DNA of 64,000 nucleotides from Sporocytophaga sp. (GCA_024707265.1 JANQAB010000009.1:558001-622000), one strand, 5' to 3'. Numbered from the stretch's first letter, positions 27,423 through 38,853 are shown. The notes: generated by a model not told the origin, from the letters alone. Numbers and translations are program-made.

Positions 27423-27506
27423 ATAGCAAGAGCTTGAGCAACAGTAACAGTATATTCTAGCACAGAGGTGCTATTGCTTTTGCTTGAGTCTCAATAGCTA
27501 TCTCCT

Positions 27507-28413
27507 TCAAAACTCCGTTTCACAGAGTTCTTTATTGGCAGCGGCTCCAGCCACGTTTCCGGTAGCAACGGCATTGGCGACCGAACGCATAAAACTGCTA
27601 TTGTCCCCGCAGGCAAAGACGCCGGGTGTCGTTGTCTTTTGCATATTATCAGTTTTAATAAAGCCATGCTCTGTAAGTTCACATCCGAGGGAAACAAGTA
27701 TATCACAATGATGTTCAAAAGGAAGCTTAGCGTACAGTGCTTTCAGGGGAATTTTAGACCCATCAGTAAAGATTACTTCTTCAAGGTATCCTTCCTTGTG
27801 CTTCACTTCAGCAATTTCTTTTTCAATGAGGGATATATTATTTTTTCTTAAGTTTTTCTATTTGTTCCGCTGTTAGGTCAGCCTTGCCATTGGTTATTAA
27901 TGCCAGGTCTTTTGTAAGATTGTATATCAGTTGGGTGAAATGAAATGCGAGATCTCCATTAGACATGATGGCTGTTTTACTTCCTCGGTATTCATATCCG
28001 TGGCAATAAGGACAATGGATTACAGAAATACCCCAGCAAGCTGAAAAGCCGGGTACTGCAGGGATTATGTCTCTGATACCTGTAGCAAAAATGAGTTTTT
28101 TACATTTAAATATATCTCCTGCTTTTGTTTCTATTTGAAATCCTTCATCCAGTTTAGTGCCCTTAACAGCAAAACCTGTATAAAATTTTACGGTTTTATA
28201 TTGCTCAATCTGCTGCTTTGCAATTGCTGCAATTTCTGCTGGTTTTTTACCATCATGCGTAATGAAGTTATGAGAATGTGGCGTTGTTGCATTACAGGGC
28301 TTACCATCATCTATAATAAGTACATTTCTTAAAGATCTTCCTAAAGCCATGGCAGCAGAAAGGCCTGAATAGCTTCCTCCTACTATAATGCAGTCATAAT
28401 AATCCATCATCAT
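27507..28413 (-). CDS. NAD(P)/FAD-dependent oxidoreductase, thioredoxin-reductase-like (frameshifted)
   Basis: The first part (from 28413) has the FAD motif VGGSYSGLSAA and a CPYC pair in HCPYCHGYEYRG, as in thioredoxin reductases. The second part has the closing FAD motif TPGVFACGDNSS. The two lie in different frames; the first reads into a stop (27838). Removing one A from an A6 run (27841-27846) joins them through LKKNNISLIEKEIAEV and gives a protein of about 300 residues, the normal family length. It is probably an indel and not a dead gene. It may reduce a small disulfide or thiol compound. Confidence 0.8.
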
Positions 28414-28520
28414 ATTTTTATTTGTTCATGTTAAAACGTTCGAGATAATATCTGATAAAACATCAAAGCAATGGAAAATATAAGAGAAATACTTTCAGCT
28501 TTAAGCATTTGACTTTTAAC

Positions 28521-30357
28521 TTAATTACATATATCCTCGCGCCTGAAGATTAAAGAGTTCTGCGTATCTACCTTTTTTTTTTTGAGAAGCTCTTCATGAG
28601 AGCCGATTTCCAGAAGCTGGCCGTTTTCTATTACCAGTATTCTGTCTGCCATGCGCACTGTAGAGAACCGATGGCTTATCAAGACAGCAGTTTTACCTTT
28701 GGTCAGTTCGGAAAATCTGACAAATACTTCGTGCTCCGCCCTTGCGTCCAGCGCTGCTGTTGGTTCGTCAAGGATGAGTACCTGAGCGTCTCTCATATAA
28801 GCTCTACCAAGAGCGATCTTCTGCCATTCTCCTCCGGAAAGGTCCACGCCTTCTGCAAAACGCCGACCTATGATTTGTTCATACCCTTTAGGTAATTTGA
28901 GAATAACAGAATCGGCAAGGCTTTTAGATGCAGCATGTTCGATTCTGGGGGTATTTTCTTTCTGTTCTATTCTTCCGACTGCTATGTTATTTCCGGCAGT
29001 CATCTGAAACCTCACAAAATCCTGAAATATAACTCCGATGCCTGCTCGCAATTCCAGAACATCATATTCTTTTATATCATAACCGTCAAGCAGAATTCTT
29101 CCTTCGGTAGGATCGTACAGGCGGGAAAGGAGCTTTACAAGAGTAGTTTTACCTGCTCCGTTTTCACCAACCAGCGCCAGTTTTTCACCTGCGTTTAATG
29201 AAAAGCTTAAATTCCTGATAGCCCACTTTTCAGCATGTTTGTATTTGAATCCTACATTTTCGAAGAGGAAACCTTGTTGTATCGGTTTTGGAAATGGTCT
29301 TGGATTAGCAGGACTGATGATTTCAGGTTTTAATTCAAAAAAAATCAAAGAGGTCTTTTAGATATAAGGAGCCTTCCGCAATTGTCGAAAATCTTGTGAG
29401 CATAGATTGAAGCAATGTCCTCAGCTGATTGAAAGAACCTGCAAGGAAGGTGAGGTCACCAAGAGACAGACTGCCACTGACTGTTCTGATGATGATGAAA
29501 ACATAAGCTCCATAATATCCTGCGCTTCCGATTGCTGCCAGTGCTCCTCCCCACAATGCTCTTTTAGTGGCCAGGGCTTTATTAGCCTTATAGAATTTTG
29601 TAGAAAGCTCAGCAAACCTTGATTTCAGAAAATCTGATAAATTAAAGATTTTAACTTCTTTTGCTGTTTCATCGCTTGCCCCGATATAGCGGATATAATC
29701 CAGTTCACGTCTTTCCGGCGTTTGTCCGTGTACCAGAGAATAAGTCTTTTCATTAAAATGCGCCTCCCCAAGAAATGCAGGGATAACAGCTATAAGCAAT
29801 AAAAGTATCAGCCATGGATTAAAAAGAATTAGTCCGGCAGAAAGGCCAACTAGCGATATGACATCCTGCATCTGACTCAGCACTTGGGACATCAGCACCG
29901 TACGACCCAGGGTTTGTCTTCTTGCACGCTCCAGCTTATCATAAAACTCAGAATCTTCAAAGTGATTCATATCCAACTGAGTAGCATGGTCCATTAGCTT
30001 CAGAGAAGTACTGTTGGCGACAAGGTCTCCCAGAAGACTGTCCAGCAGTGCTATGGCTCTTGAAAGTAAATCGGAAAGAATCGCCAAAGCAAATTCACTT
30101 CCCACCAGAAGCCAGAGGCTGGAGCTGACTTCTGCCTGTTGGGTCGAAATCAGCACAATTTCATCAATTATTTTACGAGCTATTAAAAGCATCAAAAGAG
30201 GAATGGTCCCTTTTATAATTCTGAGAAAACCATTTGAAATTGACATTGACGGACTTGCCTTCCAGATGATCTTAAAAAATGGGTGGAGGTTTTTCAGAGC
30301 ATCATAGCGCTCTGTCAAAGTAGTGTTATTTTTCCCGGATGATGGTTTTCTTAACAT
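28521..30357 (-). CDS. ABC exporter, fused membrane and ATPase domains (frameshifted)
   Basis: The membrane half (from 30357, about 340 residues) ends LYLKDLFDFF. The ATPase half has Walker A GENGAGKTT, signature LSGGEWQKIALG and Walker B LILDEPTAALD. The half-genes overlap by 14 bases in different frames. The A8 run (29337-29344) carries one base too many; with seven the join reads DFFELKPEI, giving one protein of about 610 residues, the usual form of these exporters. Its substrate cannot be told. It is the only gene between the oxidoreductase and the lipoprotein at 30471. Confidence 0.85.
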
Positions 30358-30413
30358 TATTTACTGCTATGTTTTTAAAGTCAGGACAAAGGTAATGAAG
30401 AGAAGCTCATAAC

Positions 30414-30449
30414 GAAAAAAGCCTTTTGTGTCTGGAACAAAAGGCTTTA
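30414..30449 (-). terminator. intrinsic terminator of the 30471 lipoprotein
   Basis: On the minus strand AAAGCCTTTTGT and ACAAAAGGCTTT pair around a short loop and are followed by a T run, about 20 bases after the lipoprotein stop. Confidence 0.75.
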
Positions 30450-30470
30450 TAGTTTTCTAAAAATAAAAGT

Positions 30471-30911
30471 TTATTTTTTGTATCCTTTAAAGATGATTGC
30501 CTGGCTATGCAAAGAATCTCCAATCCAGTTCCTGGTCTCAAAGGAATATTGCAATTCTTTATGGTCTAAAAATTTAAATGAAATAATAGTGTTTTGGCCA
30601 AGCCATTTCATATAAAAGTCAATAGTATCCAGTTTGAATGTAAATTGCTGATAACCCCTGATAAATTTAAGACTATCCTCATTGATAAGAGAGACTTCTA
30701 TATTGCCATTATAGGTAGTATCAATAAAATTATTGCCATTGATTCCTGCATCGGAAATTTTTTCGCGGATTTTGCCTTCATAATTACCCACAACATCCCT
30801 ATTGTAGGAATAGGTTTTAGATGGACTAGCTTCTTCTTCTTTGGTTTTTTTACAGGCGACGGTTGTTAAAAACGTAAAGCTGAATAGACAAATGATTGTG
30901 CGGATTTTCAT
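30471..30911 (-). CDS. hypothetical SPII lipoprotein
   Basis: From the ATG at 30911: MKIRTIICLFSFTFLTTVAC, a lipobox with cysteine near residue 20 (an ATG at 30920 is also in frame). The mature part has a KKTKEEEASPSK linker and then alternating strands (VGNYEGKIREKI, NFIDTTYNGNIEV) ending SQAIIFKGYKK, the pattern of a small beta-barrel lipoprotein. No family name could be given. It ends with a terminator. Confidence 0.65.
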   Translation of the reverse strand: MKIRTIICLFSFTFLTTVACKKTKEEEASPSKTYSYNRDVVGNYEGKIREKISDAGINGNNFIDTTYNGNIEVSLINEDSLKFIRGYQQFTFKLDTIDFYMKWLGQNTIISFKFLDHKELQYSFETRNWIGDSLHSQAIIFKGYKK

Positions 30912-30920
30912 GTCTGTCAA

Positions 30921-31254
30921 TAGTTTTGTCTTTTAACTCGCAGATTTACAATATGTTTAAAAAAATAATTTTTTGTACAAATCAAAGGATCAGCTTTAAA
31001 TACTTCATGAGAAAAATGGAGGGGTCTGGAAATTAAAAGTATGGGGAAGGAAAGTATTTTTGTTTAATCCTGGAAAAAAGATTTGGGAAACGAGGAATTA
31101 TATTCCCTTTATGAGAGACTATTCAAGGATTTTTTTAAAACAATAAATAAAGGTAATTTTTCTGCTTTACCTTTACATATAATTTTATTGCAAATACGTT
31201 TATAAGTAGTCATATCCGGCAGAAGTTTTATATATAATTATTGATGTTCCTTCT
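30921..31254. other. divergent intergenic region, no gene seen
   Basis: About 330 bases between divergent genes, presumably holding both promoters. No motif, hairpin or coding frame good enough to report. Confidence 0.35.
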
Positions 31255-32855
31255 ATGAAATCAAGTTTCATTCTTATTTTTCTTTTTCTGTCTTTTATAG
31301 CACAAGCACAGGTTAAGATTAGCGTAGGTCAGCCTTATGGCGTCATTGATGCTCTAAACAAGTATTATTTTAACAGAGGGTCAGAAATTCTTACTGTTAA
31401 GTTTAAAAAAAGAGAAGTTATTATTCAAAAGCTTAATTCTGAAAAGTTGGCCTTTGAAAAAATCAGCGTCGCCAGAGATTTGCCTGAGGGGTTTAACCTT
31501 GAGCATGTGTTCGAATATAATGACAGGTATTATATTTTCTATTCTGTCTGGGACAGACAGGCAGAGTTGGAACAACTCTTCTACAGAGAAATAGATTTTG
31601 ATAAAGGTACTCTGAAGCCAGGGGAGAAACTATTGGTTCAGGTTCATGGAAAAGTATCAGGGGATTTAATCTCCAGGGGTGGTACAGTTTCAGTGTGGTA
31701 AATAAGTTTGATTTTCAATTTTCAAAAAATGATGACAAGCTTCTTGTTCATTACCGCCTTAAACCGCAGATCAAAAATGATAGCAAAAGTTATGATATAA
31801 TTGGAATGCATGTATTTGGCAAAAACCTGGAGCCAATCTGGGATGAAGAAGTAACGATGCCTTATACCGAGAAAAAAATGAATAACCTCGACTATTCAGT
31901 AGATGGTCAGGGCAATGCATATATACTTACAACGGTTTATGATGACGAAACTACTGATGACAAAAAGAGAAATGATAATAATGCAAACTATCATATTGAA
32001 TTATTAAAAATGTCCGGAAGGGCTAATAAGATAGTAATAACTCCTGTTACGCTTGGAAATAAATTTATCAATAAAGTTTACCTCTTTGAGGTTTCAGACT
32101 CCTATATGATCTGTGCGGGTTTTTATAACAATGTAAACAACCGGAATGCTGTGGATGGTATATTTACTTTTAAGCTTACTAAAGAAGGTGACTTATTAGA
32201 TTCAAGAAGTTATGAGATCCCATTGGAAGTATTGAATATGTATGTTAGTGAAAGAGCACAGAGACGTAATGAGAAAAAAGAAGAGAAAGACAGAGCAGAG
32301 TTTGAAGAACTTGAATTGAGAGAACTATTTGTTGATGAAAATGGTGGTATCCTGTTAATTGGTGAGCAGCATTATATTCAGACACATACTTACTATTATT
32401 CCAATGGTACCATGCGTACCTATTACACCTATCATTACAATGATCTTCTTGTAACTAAAATTAACGGCTCCGGCCAATTGGAATGGATGAGAAAATTGCC
32501 TAAAAGACAAACAGGTACATCAGGAAGGGGAAGTATGTCATATAAACATATGGCAGCTGATGGTTCCCATTACTTCCTGTTCCTTGATAATGAAAGAAAT
32601 CTGGAATTAACCCCTGATAGGTTTCCCGCGGTTTACAATGATGGAGCTGAGGGTTTTCTGACAGCATATAAGGTCTCAGATGCAAGTGGCAATGTAGATA
32701 AAGTATCGATAACCAGCACAAGAGATGTATTGGGACTGCCTGTCTACCAATTTCAGACCAGTCGGATCTTGCCAGTAGATAAAAATAGTTTTGTTGTTGA
32801 AGTGTATAAGAAAAAGAAGCAGGATGTGCTGATCAGGGTTGATCTGGCGAAGTAA
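31255..32855 (+). CDS. hypothetical secreted protein (frameshifted)
   Basis: Signal peptide MKSSFILIFLFLSFIAQAQ. The first frame ends at 31701; the second runs from 31695 and continues the same protein. Adding one G to the G4 run (31676-31679) joins them through ISRGWYSFSVVNKFDF, giving a secreted protein of about 530 residues. Later parts have repeated strand-like segments (IIGMHVFGKNLEPIWDEE, GNAYILTTVYDDE) that suggest a beta-propeller-like fold. No family was recognised. Confidence 0.65.
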
Positions 32856-32862
32856 AAAGCAT

Positions 32863-32898
32863 AAAATTTAAAAGGGCCTTATGGCCCTTTTAAATTTT
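32863..32898. terminator. long-stem intrinsic terminator
   Basis: Arms AAAATTTAAAAGGGCC and GGCCCTTTTAAATTTT are perfectly complementary (16 bases) around TTAT, straight after the stop at 32855. The symmetric ends would let it work in either direction. Confidence 0.85.
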
Positions 32899-32980
32899 AT
32901 AGAGAATCAATTACCTGTACACCAGATTAGGACTTTTGGAAAAAATATTCAAATGTTGTAAAATTGATAAAAACACCAGT

Positions 32981-33496
32981 ATGAAATTGAAAAGTTTATT
33001 CCTTCTCGCTGCTGTGGCAGGTCTATTATTTATGAGTGAGAATGCATCAGCTCAGCTTAACACAGGAGGAAACGTAAGTGTGAGTTATGATGATGGAGTA
33101 TATTTTGATGTAGCACCAATCATCGGCTATAAAATAGAAGATCTTAAACTTAACCTGGGCCTTTCTCCTATTTTTTCATATAAAAAACCTTTGAGCTCAA
33201 CGCAAACTATCCTTTCCGGAGGTGGAAGAATATTCGGTCAGTTCTATTTTCTTGAAAATGCGTTTCTTCATGGAGAATTTCAGACACTAAATACGCAAAC
33301 ATCATCTACCAATGCGGATGGATCCAGAAACATCAATAGAGTATGGACTGCTGGGCTTCCGGTAGGGGCTGGTTATGAGTATAAAATAAGTGACAAGGCA
33401 AGATTCCAGGCATCAGTGCTTTATGACGTTTTGCAGGATAAAAGTTCTCCCAATAGAATGCCTGTTGTAAGAGGAGGGGTTGTTTACGATTTATAA
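32981..33496 (+). CDS. outer-membrane beta-barrel protein
   Basis: From the ATG at 32981: MKLKSLFLLAAVAGLLF, then NASAQLNTGG, a signal peptide. A further ATG at 32936 adds 15 polar residues that do not look like a signal. The mature part is about 150 residues of alternating strands with glycine turns (VSVSYDDGVYFDVAPIIGYKI) and ends VVRGGVVYDL, an aromatic-hydrophobic end typical of outer-membrane barrels (porin_13-type). Function is unknown. Confidence 0.7.
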   Translation: MKLKSLFLLAAVAGLLFMSENASAQLNTGGNVSVSYDDGVYFDVAPIIGYKIEDLKLNLGLSPIFSYKKPLSSTQTILSGGGRIFGQFYFLENAFLHGEFQTLNTQTSSTNADGSRNINRVWTAGLPVGAGYEYKISDKARFQASVLYDVLQDKSSPNRMPVVRGGVVYDL

Positions 33497-33521
33497 GAAT
33501 CGTATGAGCTTGTAATACTTT

Positions 33522-33577
33522 TTTCTATTCTCCGACTTGCCTGAATAAAGATTGTCAGTAAAGCCAGAGAATAGAAA
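33522..33577. repeat. inverted repeat between convergent genes
   Basis: TTTCTATTCTC (33522-33532) and GAGAATAGAAA (33567-33577) are perfect 11-base arms with a 34-base spacer, lying between the stops of two convergent genes. It is probably a shared transcript end, with weak T support. Confidence 0.4.
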
Positions 33578-33589
33578 GAATAAAAGAGC

Positions 33590-34510
33590 TTATTTTTTTA
33601 TATTAAACTTACCTGTAAACAGAATGTTTTCTTCACTCCCTAAAACAGTATAGAAATACATTCCTGTATTAAGATCAGATGTTTCCAAGTTAATAGTATC
33701 AGATATTAGGCTTAGTGTCTTCACAACTCGTCCTGAAAGATCTTTAACTACTATTGAACTGGACCCTGTTGGAAGATCTTTAAAGTTTAACTCATCTGTT
33801 GCAGGGTTAGGATATGCCTTGCCAGCAAATAAATCGGCTATAGGAGCGCTTACACTTGTGACAGTTGAATACGAAAGGTCATCAATAGTTAATGAAGTCC
33901 CATTAGAGATCATCTGGCCTGCTTGAGCAGTTGAAAAGATAATGGAGAGTTTGTCTGGGATTATATTACCTGCATATTCAAGGTTGATAGTAAATTTAGT
34001 ATACTCTGTTTTAGTTTCGTATATCTTTAATGTTCGTCGAAGAAGTATATCAAATACTTCCATGGAAGGATTCCATTTTGCCAAAACAACTTCAACCGTT
34101 GCAGTATCATAATTATCAGAATCTTGAGTAGCGCCTTGTGAAAATTTATAATACCCGGTAATAGCCGCAGGTATCTCATTTATTGGTTGGCCCGGTAGTT
34201 TATAATCATTTTTATCAAAACTACCTAGAAAAAGAGTTCCTACATTTGCATAGGTTGTAATGATATATCCGGATTGTCTTTCCTCCAGAATATTTTTTAG
34301 CGTGACGGCAAATGAACCAGAGTATGAAGATGGTTCTTTTTTGACAGGCAGATCACTTGTTGAAACAGGAGTGAATTCGCTGGACCACCCGGTAGGCAAT
34401 TCAACTCCATTAGAATTGATCTCCCAGTTTTCAAATCCGCCGTTTTCAATTTGAGCAAAAGCTGGAACAGCTGCAAAAAGCAGTAAAAATTTAATAACTA
34501 TTTTTTTCAT
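33590..34510 (-). CDS. secreted T9SS protein, carbohydrate-binding-like (copy B)
   Basis: 306 residues. Signal peptide ending AFAQIENGG, then an N-terminal jelly-roll region with IENGGFENWE and TGWSSEF, a PCMD/carbohydrate-binding-like pattern. The centre has GQPINEIPAAITGYYKFSQGA and NGTSLTIDDLSY. The end, AYPNPATDELNFKDL to FTGKFNIKK, is a T9SS sorting domain. The neighbouring gene at 34913-35838 is a close paralogue. It is likely displayed on the surface and may bind a polysaccharide. Confidence 0.8.
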   Translation of the reverse strand: MKKIVIKFLLLFAAVPAFAQIENGGFENWEINSNGVELPTGWSSEFTPVSTSDLPVKKEPSSYSGSFAVTLKNILEERQSGYIITTYANVGTLFLGSFDKNDYKLPGQPINEIPAAITGYYKFSQGATQDSDNYDTATVEVVLAKWNPSMEVFDILLRRTLKIYETKTEYTKFTINLEYAGNIIPDKLSIIFSTAQAGQMISNGTSLTIDDLSYSTVTSVSAPIADLFAGKAYPNPATDELNFKDLPTGSSSIVVKDLSGRVVKTLSLISDTINLETSDLNTGMYFYTVLGSEENILFTGKFNIKK

Positions 34511-34912
34511 ATAATCAGTTTAAAAATTTCACAAGTAAAAAATCTCCATCGTGTAACTTAGAAGATTATCAGATTTACTTCTTCTGTTTCAATGAAGCTT
34601 GGTAAAAAATTAGATTACTGTTTTGTGAGCAGCAATTTCATTATAAATCAATGCCGGTGAGGAAGCAAATTGCATTCTGAATATATGATTTAAGATTTGA
34701 TTTACTCAGTGAAACTTTACCAAAAGCTTATTTCAATTGACAAAGAACTGTTAAGGTTCAATTTCGCGTTTGCCTTTGTTCCGTATTCATCTGCCAACTT
34801 TGTCACGCTTTCAAATTCCCTCTGTTTTCTCTTTAACTTTTGTTTTAATTCTAAGGCTTGTCGAGTTTATAGGAATCCTCAAGAAAGCCGGGGAATTGAA
34901 TGGAAGTTAAGC
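34511..34912. other. gap between the paralogues holding a topB 3'-end relic
   Basis: The middle of this gap (34717-34866) carries a frame related to the C-terminus of topB, listed separately. The remaining 203 bases towards copy B look like promoter DNA and show nothing recognised. Confidence 0.5.
34717..34866 (-). pseudogene. relic of the topB 3' end
   Basis: A 50-codon minus-strand frame without a start codon, bounded upstream by a stop, ending in TAA at 34717-34719. Its last part, LADEYGTKANAKL and SIEIS, aligns without gaps to the end of the TopB protein (LTDESGTKTNAKL, TIEIS): about 16 of 24 positions identical, and the DNA is also visibly related. It lies between two paralogous T9SS genes in the same order as the functional topB and copy A, so it is best read as the trace of a tandem duplication. 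Confidence 0.65.
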
Positions 34913-35838
34913 TTATTTCTTTATATCGAATTTCCCTGTATATAGGACGTTTTCTTCACTTCTCAAAACTGAATATAAATACATTCCGGAATGTAGTTCT
35001 GAAGTTTCTATGCTGCTGTTATCTGAGGTTATATCCAGGGTTTTTACAGTTCGTCCTGAAAGGTCTTTAACTATTATAAAACGAGACTCTGCAGGAAGAT
35101 CTTTAAAGTTAACGCCTGTCGTTGCTGGGTTTGGATAGGTTTTGACAGTATACAAATTGGAAATTGGATGGCTTAAACCTGTTACAGTAGTATAAGAAAG
35201 ATCATCTATGGTAAGTGAAGTGCCATTGAAGCCATCATGAGTGCCTGGGCCTGTAGAAAAGAGTATAACCAGCGTATCAGGTATTGAACCATCACCATAA
35301 TTGAGATTTAATGTGAATTTAGTATACTCGCTTTTGGTTTCGGATATCTGTATGGAAGCAGTGGCCGGCGAATCGGATGCATTGAGAGGTGGATTCCATT
35401 TGGATAAAGCTACATAAATTTTTGCTGTATCATAAATATCAGAATTCAGAGGAGCACCCTGATTAAATTTATAATAACCAGAAATGGCAATAGGCCTTTC
35501 ATTTATTGGCTGACCAACTAGGTTATCGTTTTCAGAATTAAATTTTCCAAGCATGAGATATCCATAGATTGCAGTAATCGAACTGCTGTTGCCGTCTCCT
35601 TCTATTGTACAATATTTTTCAAAGTGAAAGCATAAGAACCGGTATAAGAATCAGGGTCTTTTTCAAAAGGAGCTGGCAAGTCTTCCATTGCCCCGGGAAA
35701 AAAGTCACAAGTCCACCCTGTTGGCTCTTCATTGCCATTTGAGTTGGTCTCCCAGTATTCAAAACTTCCGTTTTCAATTTGAGCAAAAGATGGAATAGCT
35801 GCGAGAAGCATTAAAAATTTAGTAATTGTTTTTTTCAT
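34913..35838 (-). CDS. secreted T9SS protein, carbohydrate-binding-like (copy A, frameshifted)
   Basis: Paralogue of 33590-34510. The N-terminal part (from 35838) has a signal peptide, IENGSFEYWETNSNG and TGWTCDF, and stops at 35602. The rest, in another frame, continues from EGDGNSSS through GQPINERPIAISGYYKF and NGTSLTIDDLSY to the T9SS end TYPNPATTGVNFKDL and YTGKFDIKK. Adding one A near 35604-35607 joins TLKNIVQ and IEGDGNSS, in line with the paralogue. A full protein of about 307 residues would result. It lies 211 bases downstream of topB. Confidence 0.78.
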
Positions 35839-36049
35839 ATTATAAGTAAAAGGGTAATAAACAAAAAATCTATCAATTGTAATGCTTCCTTTTTATGAAA
35901 TCCTTATAAAATTGATATTTATATTTTAGACTTTTTTTAAAAATTATGTTCCCTTTAGAGGTGCATTTGGATTAAAAAATGCACTTGTATTAAAAATACG
36001 TTTAACCTGCAGATATGTGTTGAAGCAAAACGTAAAAAATTAAGGCAAT

Positions 36050-38460
36050 TTAAGATTTACTTATTTCAATTGTGAATGAGTTGCCAAGTTTCAGTTTTGC
36101 ATTTGTCTTTGTTCCGGATTCATCTGTTAAGCCTTTAATGACAGGCGTTTCTTTTCCGGAAATCAAAGCCTTCAGGTGATTTTTATTGATTTCTTTCTGC
36201 ATAAATAAAAGTGGTATTCTGAAGTTACATCCTGATTTCCATTCGGCGCAACCATATGCAGCTTTACCTTCAAGGATAGTACCCTTTTTGCATTTCGGGC
36301 AAATGAGCACTTCGGATTGTTTTTCCTCAATAACAGGATTTAACAAGTCATCCAGTTTTATAATCCCTTCAGTTTCTTCTCCGCTTTCTTTTTTCAGACC
36401 TTTGATATTGGGTGTCTTACCGGATTTGATAAGTGTCTGAAGCTGTTTGTCAGAAAGGGTTTTGCCAAATAGCTCGAATGGCACAAGAAAGCTGCAGCCA
36501 TTTTTATATTCAGAGCAACCAAATGCTTTTTTACCTTTCATCATCTGCCCTTTTTTGCATTTCGGACAGTTAAGTTTTACCTCTGCGTCCTGGCCTGCCT
36601 CTGATTTTTTAGTTTTGGCTTTTGGCTCTTTATCTTCAGATTTTTTCTTTTGTTCTGGTTCTGCTGACTTTACTTCAATGGCAATTTTTCTTGCATTAGA
36701 GTTTTTAACATGGTGAACGATCTGCATTACCATGTGCTTCATTTCACTCAGGAATACGCGCGCGTCAAATGAGCCCTTTTCAATGTCACGAAGCTTCTTC
36801 TCCCATTTTCCTGTTAATTCAGCAGATTTCAGTAGTTCGTAATCTATGGTTTGTATCAGCTGAATGCCGGTGATGGTTGGAATCAGATTCTTCTTTTCTT
36901 TTTTGATATAATTTCTTTTAAATAAAGTCTCAATGATATTAGCCCTGGTAGAAGGCCTTCCGATGCCATTTTCCTTCATTGCTTCTCTCAGTTCTTCATC
37001 AGCAATCTGTTTGCCTGCTGTTTCCATTGCTCTGAGTAAGGTAGCTTCAGTATAATGCTTAGGAGGTTTGGTTTGCTTTTCTGCGAGCGTTGGTTTGTGA
37101 GGTCCGGATTCCCCTTCTTTAAATTCGGGAAGTATCTGGTCGTCATCCTGCTCTGCGTCCTCTTCTTTTTTTCTCTTCCTTGTATACTGCTCTCCAGCCT
37201 TCCTCCAGAATCTGCTTTCCTGTCGCTTTGAACTCAGTGTCTCTGACCTTACCTATAACTTCTGTTTTGGAAACCTGGCAGTCAGGATAAAAAGCAGCAA
37301 TGAAGCGTCTTGCAATAAGATCATATACATTACCTTCATATCCACCCAGGTTCCCTGCTTTTATATTGGTAGGTATAATGGCGTGGTGGTCCGTTACCTT
37401 TTTGTCATCAAACACATTCTTTGACTTTCTGATGGCAGCTCCCAGTAATGGCTGAGTAAGTGCTGAGTAACCAGTCATGGATGAGAGTATCCCTTTTATT
37501 TTCGGATATATATCATCAGGTAGATACATGGTATCTACCCTTGGATAGGTAACCAGCTTTTTTTCGTAAAGGCTCTGAACGGTATTTAGGGTTTGATCGG
37601 CAGAATATCCGAACTTTTTATTACACTCAACCTGTAAAGATGTTAGGTCAAACAGCTTGGGGGCGCTTTCTTTACCTTTTTTTCCTGGTAAAGGAAATAA
37701 TTGTAAAAAGCTCATTCTGTATGTCCTGCAGGATCTGCTCGGCGTCTTCTTTTATGTTAAACTTTCCGCTTTTTGCGGAGAAGACAACATCTCGGTATAT
37801 CGTTTTTAGCTCCCAGTAAGTCTGAGGTTTAAAGTTTTCTATTTCAAGATATCTGTTAACGATAAGTGCCAGAGTTGGAGTCTGAACCCTTCCAATAGAA
37901 AGCAGTTGTTTGCCCTGGGCGTATTTCAGCGTATATAGTCTCGTGGCATTGATTCCCAGCAGCCAGTCTCCAATAGCTCTTGAACTGCCGGCTGCATACA
38001 GTAGATCATACTCTTTGCTGTCTTTCAGATTTCTAAAACCTTCTTTCATGGCCTCTTCTGTCAGAGAGGAAATCCAGAGGCGTTTGACAGGTTTGGTACA
38101 GTTAGCTTTTGTAAGCACCCATCGCTGGATGAGTTCTCCTTCCTGGCCGGCGTCACCACAGTTGATAACCTCAGTAGCTTCATTTACGAGTTTGGTGATG
38201 GTCTTAAGTTGTTTTTCCATCCCCGGGTTATTTATACCCTTAATGCCAAACTTGGGAGGAAGAATCGGAAGGTGTTGAATGTTCCACCATTTTAACTGAG
38301 CATCATAATCTTGTGGCTCTTTTAGTGTGCAAAGATGGCCGATTGTCCAGGTTACCTGATAACCATTACCTTCAAAATAACCGTCTTTTCTGTTCTTGGC
38401 TCCCAGAAGTTCGGCAATTTCTCTTGCAACACTTGGTTTTTCGGCTATGCAGACTTTCAA
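36050..38460 (-). CDS. topB: DNA topoisomerase III (two frameshifts)
   Basis: A type IA topoisomerase that relaxes and decatenates DNA. From 38460: the Toprim part has CIAEKPSVAREIAE and the acidic GDAGQEGELIQRW; the central part has SIGRVQTPTLALIV; the active-site tyrosine is in VTYPRVDTMY; the last part has GIGRPSTRANII. Two C-terminal zinc-finger modules follow (CPKCKKGQM...GCSEYKNGC and CPKCKKGTI...GCAEWKSGC), each with a decorated tail. The gene is broken twice by an extra A in an A7 run (37677-37683 and 37166-37172); with six A in each, reading continues through RKKGKESAPKLF and KKEEDAEQDDDQ. The full protein is about 800 residues. Confidence 0.9.
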
Positions 38461-38853
38461 TTTGCTAGTTTAAAATTTAAGGATTTTAAAGATACTAAAA
38501 ATTTGAAAAGTGATTTCATTGAAAAAGCCTGAGTTATTAACAAGTTTTTCCATCATGGACATGAAATTGCTGGATAACAATTGTTTTGGTAATTCCTTGG
38601 AAGGCTGCCAGCGGGGAATTATTCATATTATGCAGAATGATTTATCTATTTGTATAGTTTTTTTTTAACACAAAAATAAGATCAAACCATTAGAGAAAAA
38701 TTTAGGGATTCGCCTTCATGAAACCATCCCGGAAATATTTCTCCTTGTGCATAATTTGCCTGTCCACAGTCCTGATTCATTTTAAACATAATCAAAATTA
38801 TCCCGTTTTTGAATCGATAAATCTTTTCAACTAAGCTGATTATTATTGTTTTA
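38461..38853. other. divergent intergenic region, nothing recognised
   Basis: About 390 bases between topB and the large kinase gene, both transcribed outward. No coding frame, strong hairpin or clear promoter pair was found. Confidence 0.35.

Noticed and set aside
27507-30357. Treating the oxidoreductase and the ABC exporter as true pseudogenes
   Set aside because: Each is disrupted only by a single base in a homopolymer and both halves are otherwise intact, as in ten other places in the window.
35602-37172. Programmed ribosomal frameshifting as an explanation for the split genes
   Set aside because: The shifts are in both directions, in unrelated genes and mostly lack slippery heptamers with a downstream structure. 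Indel error is simpler.
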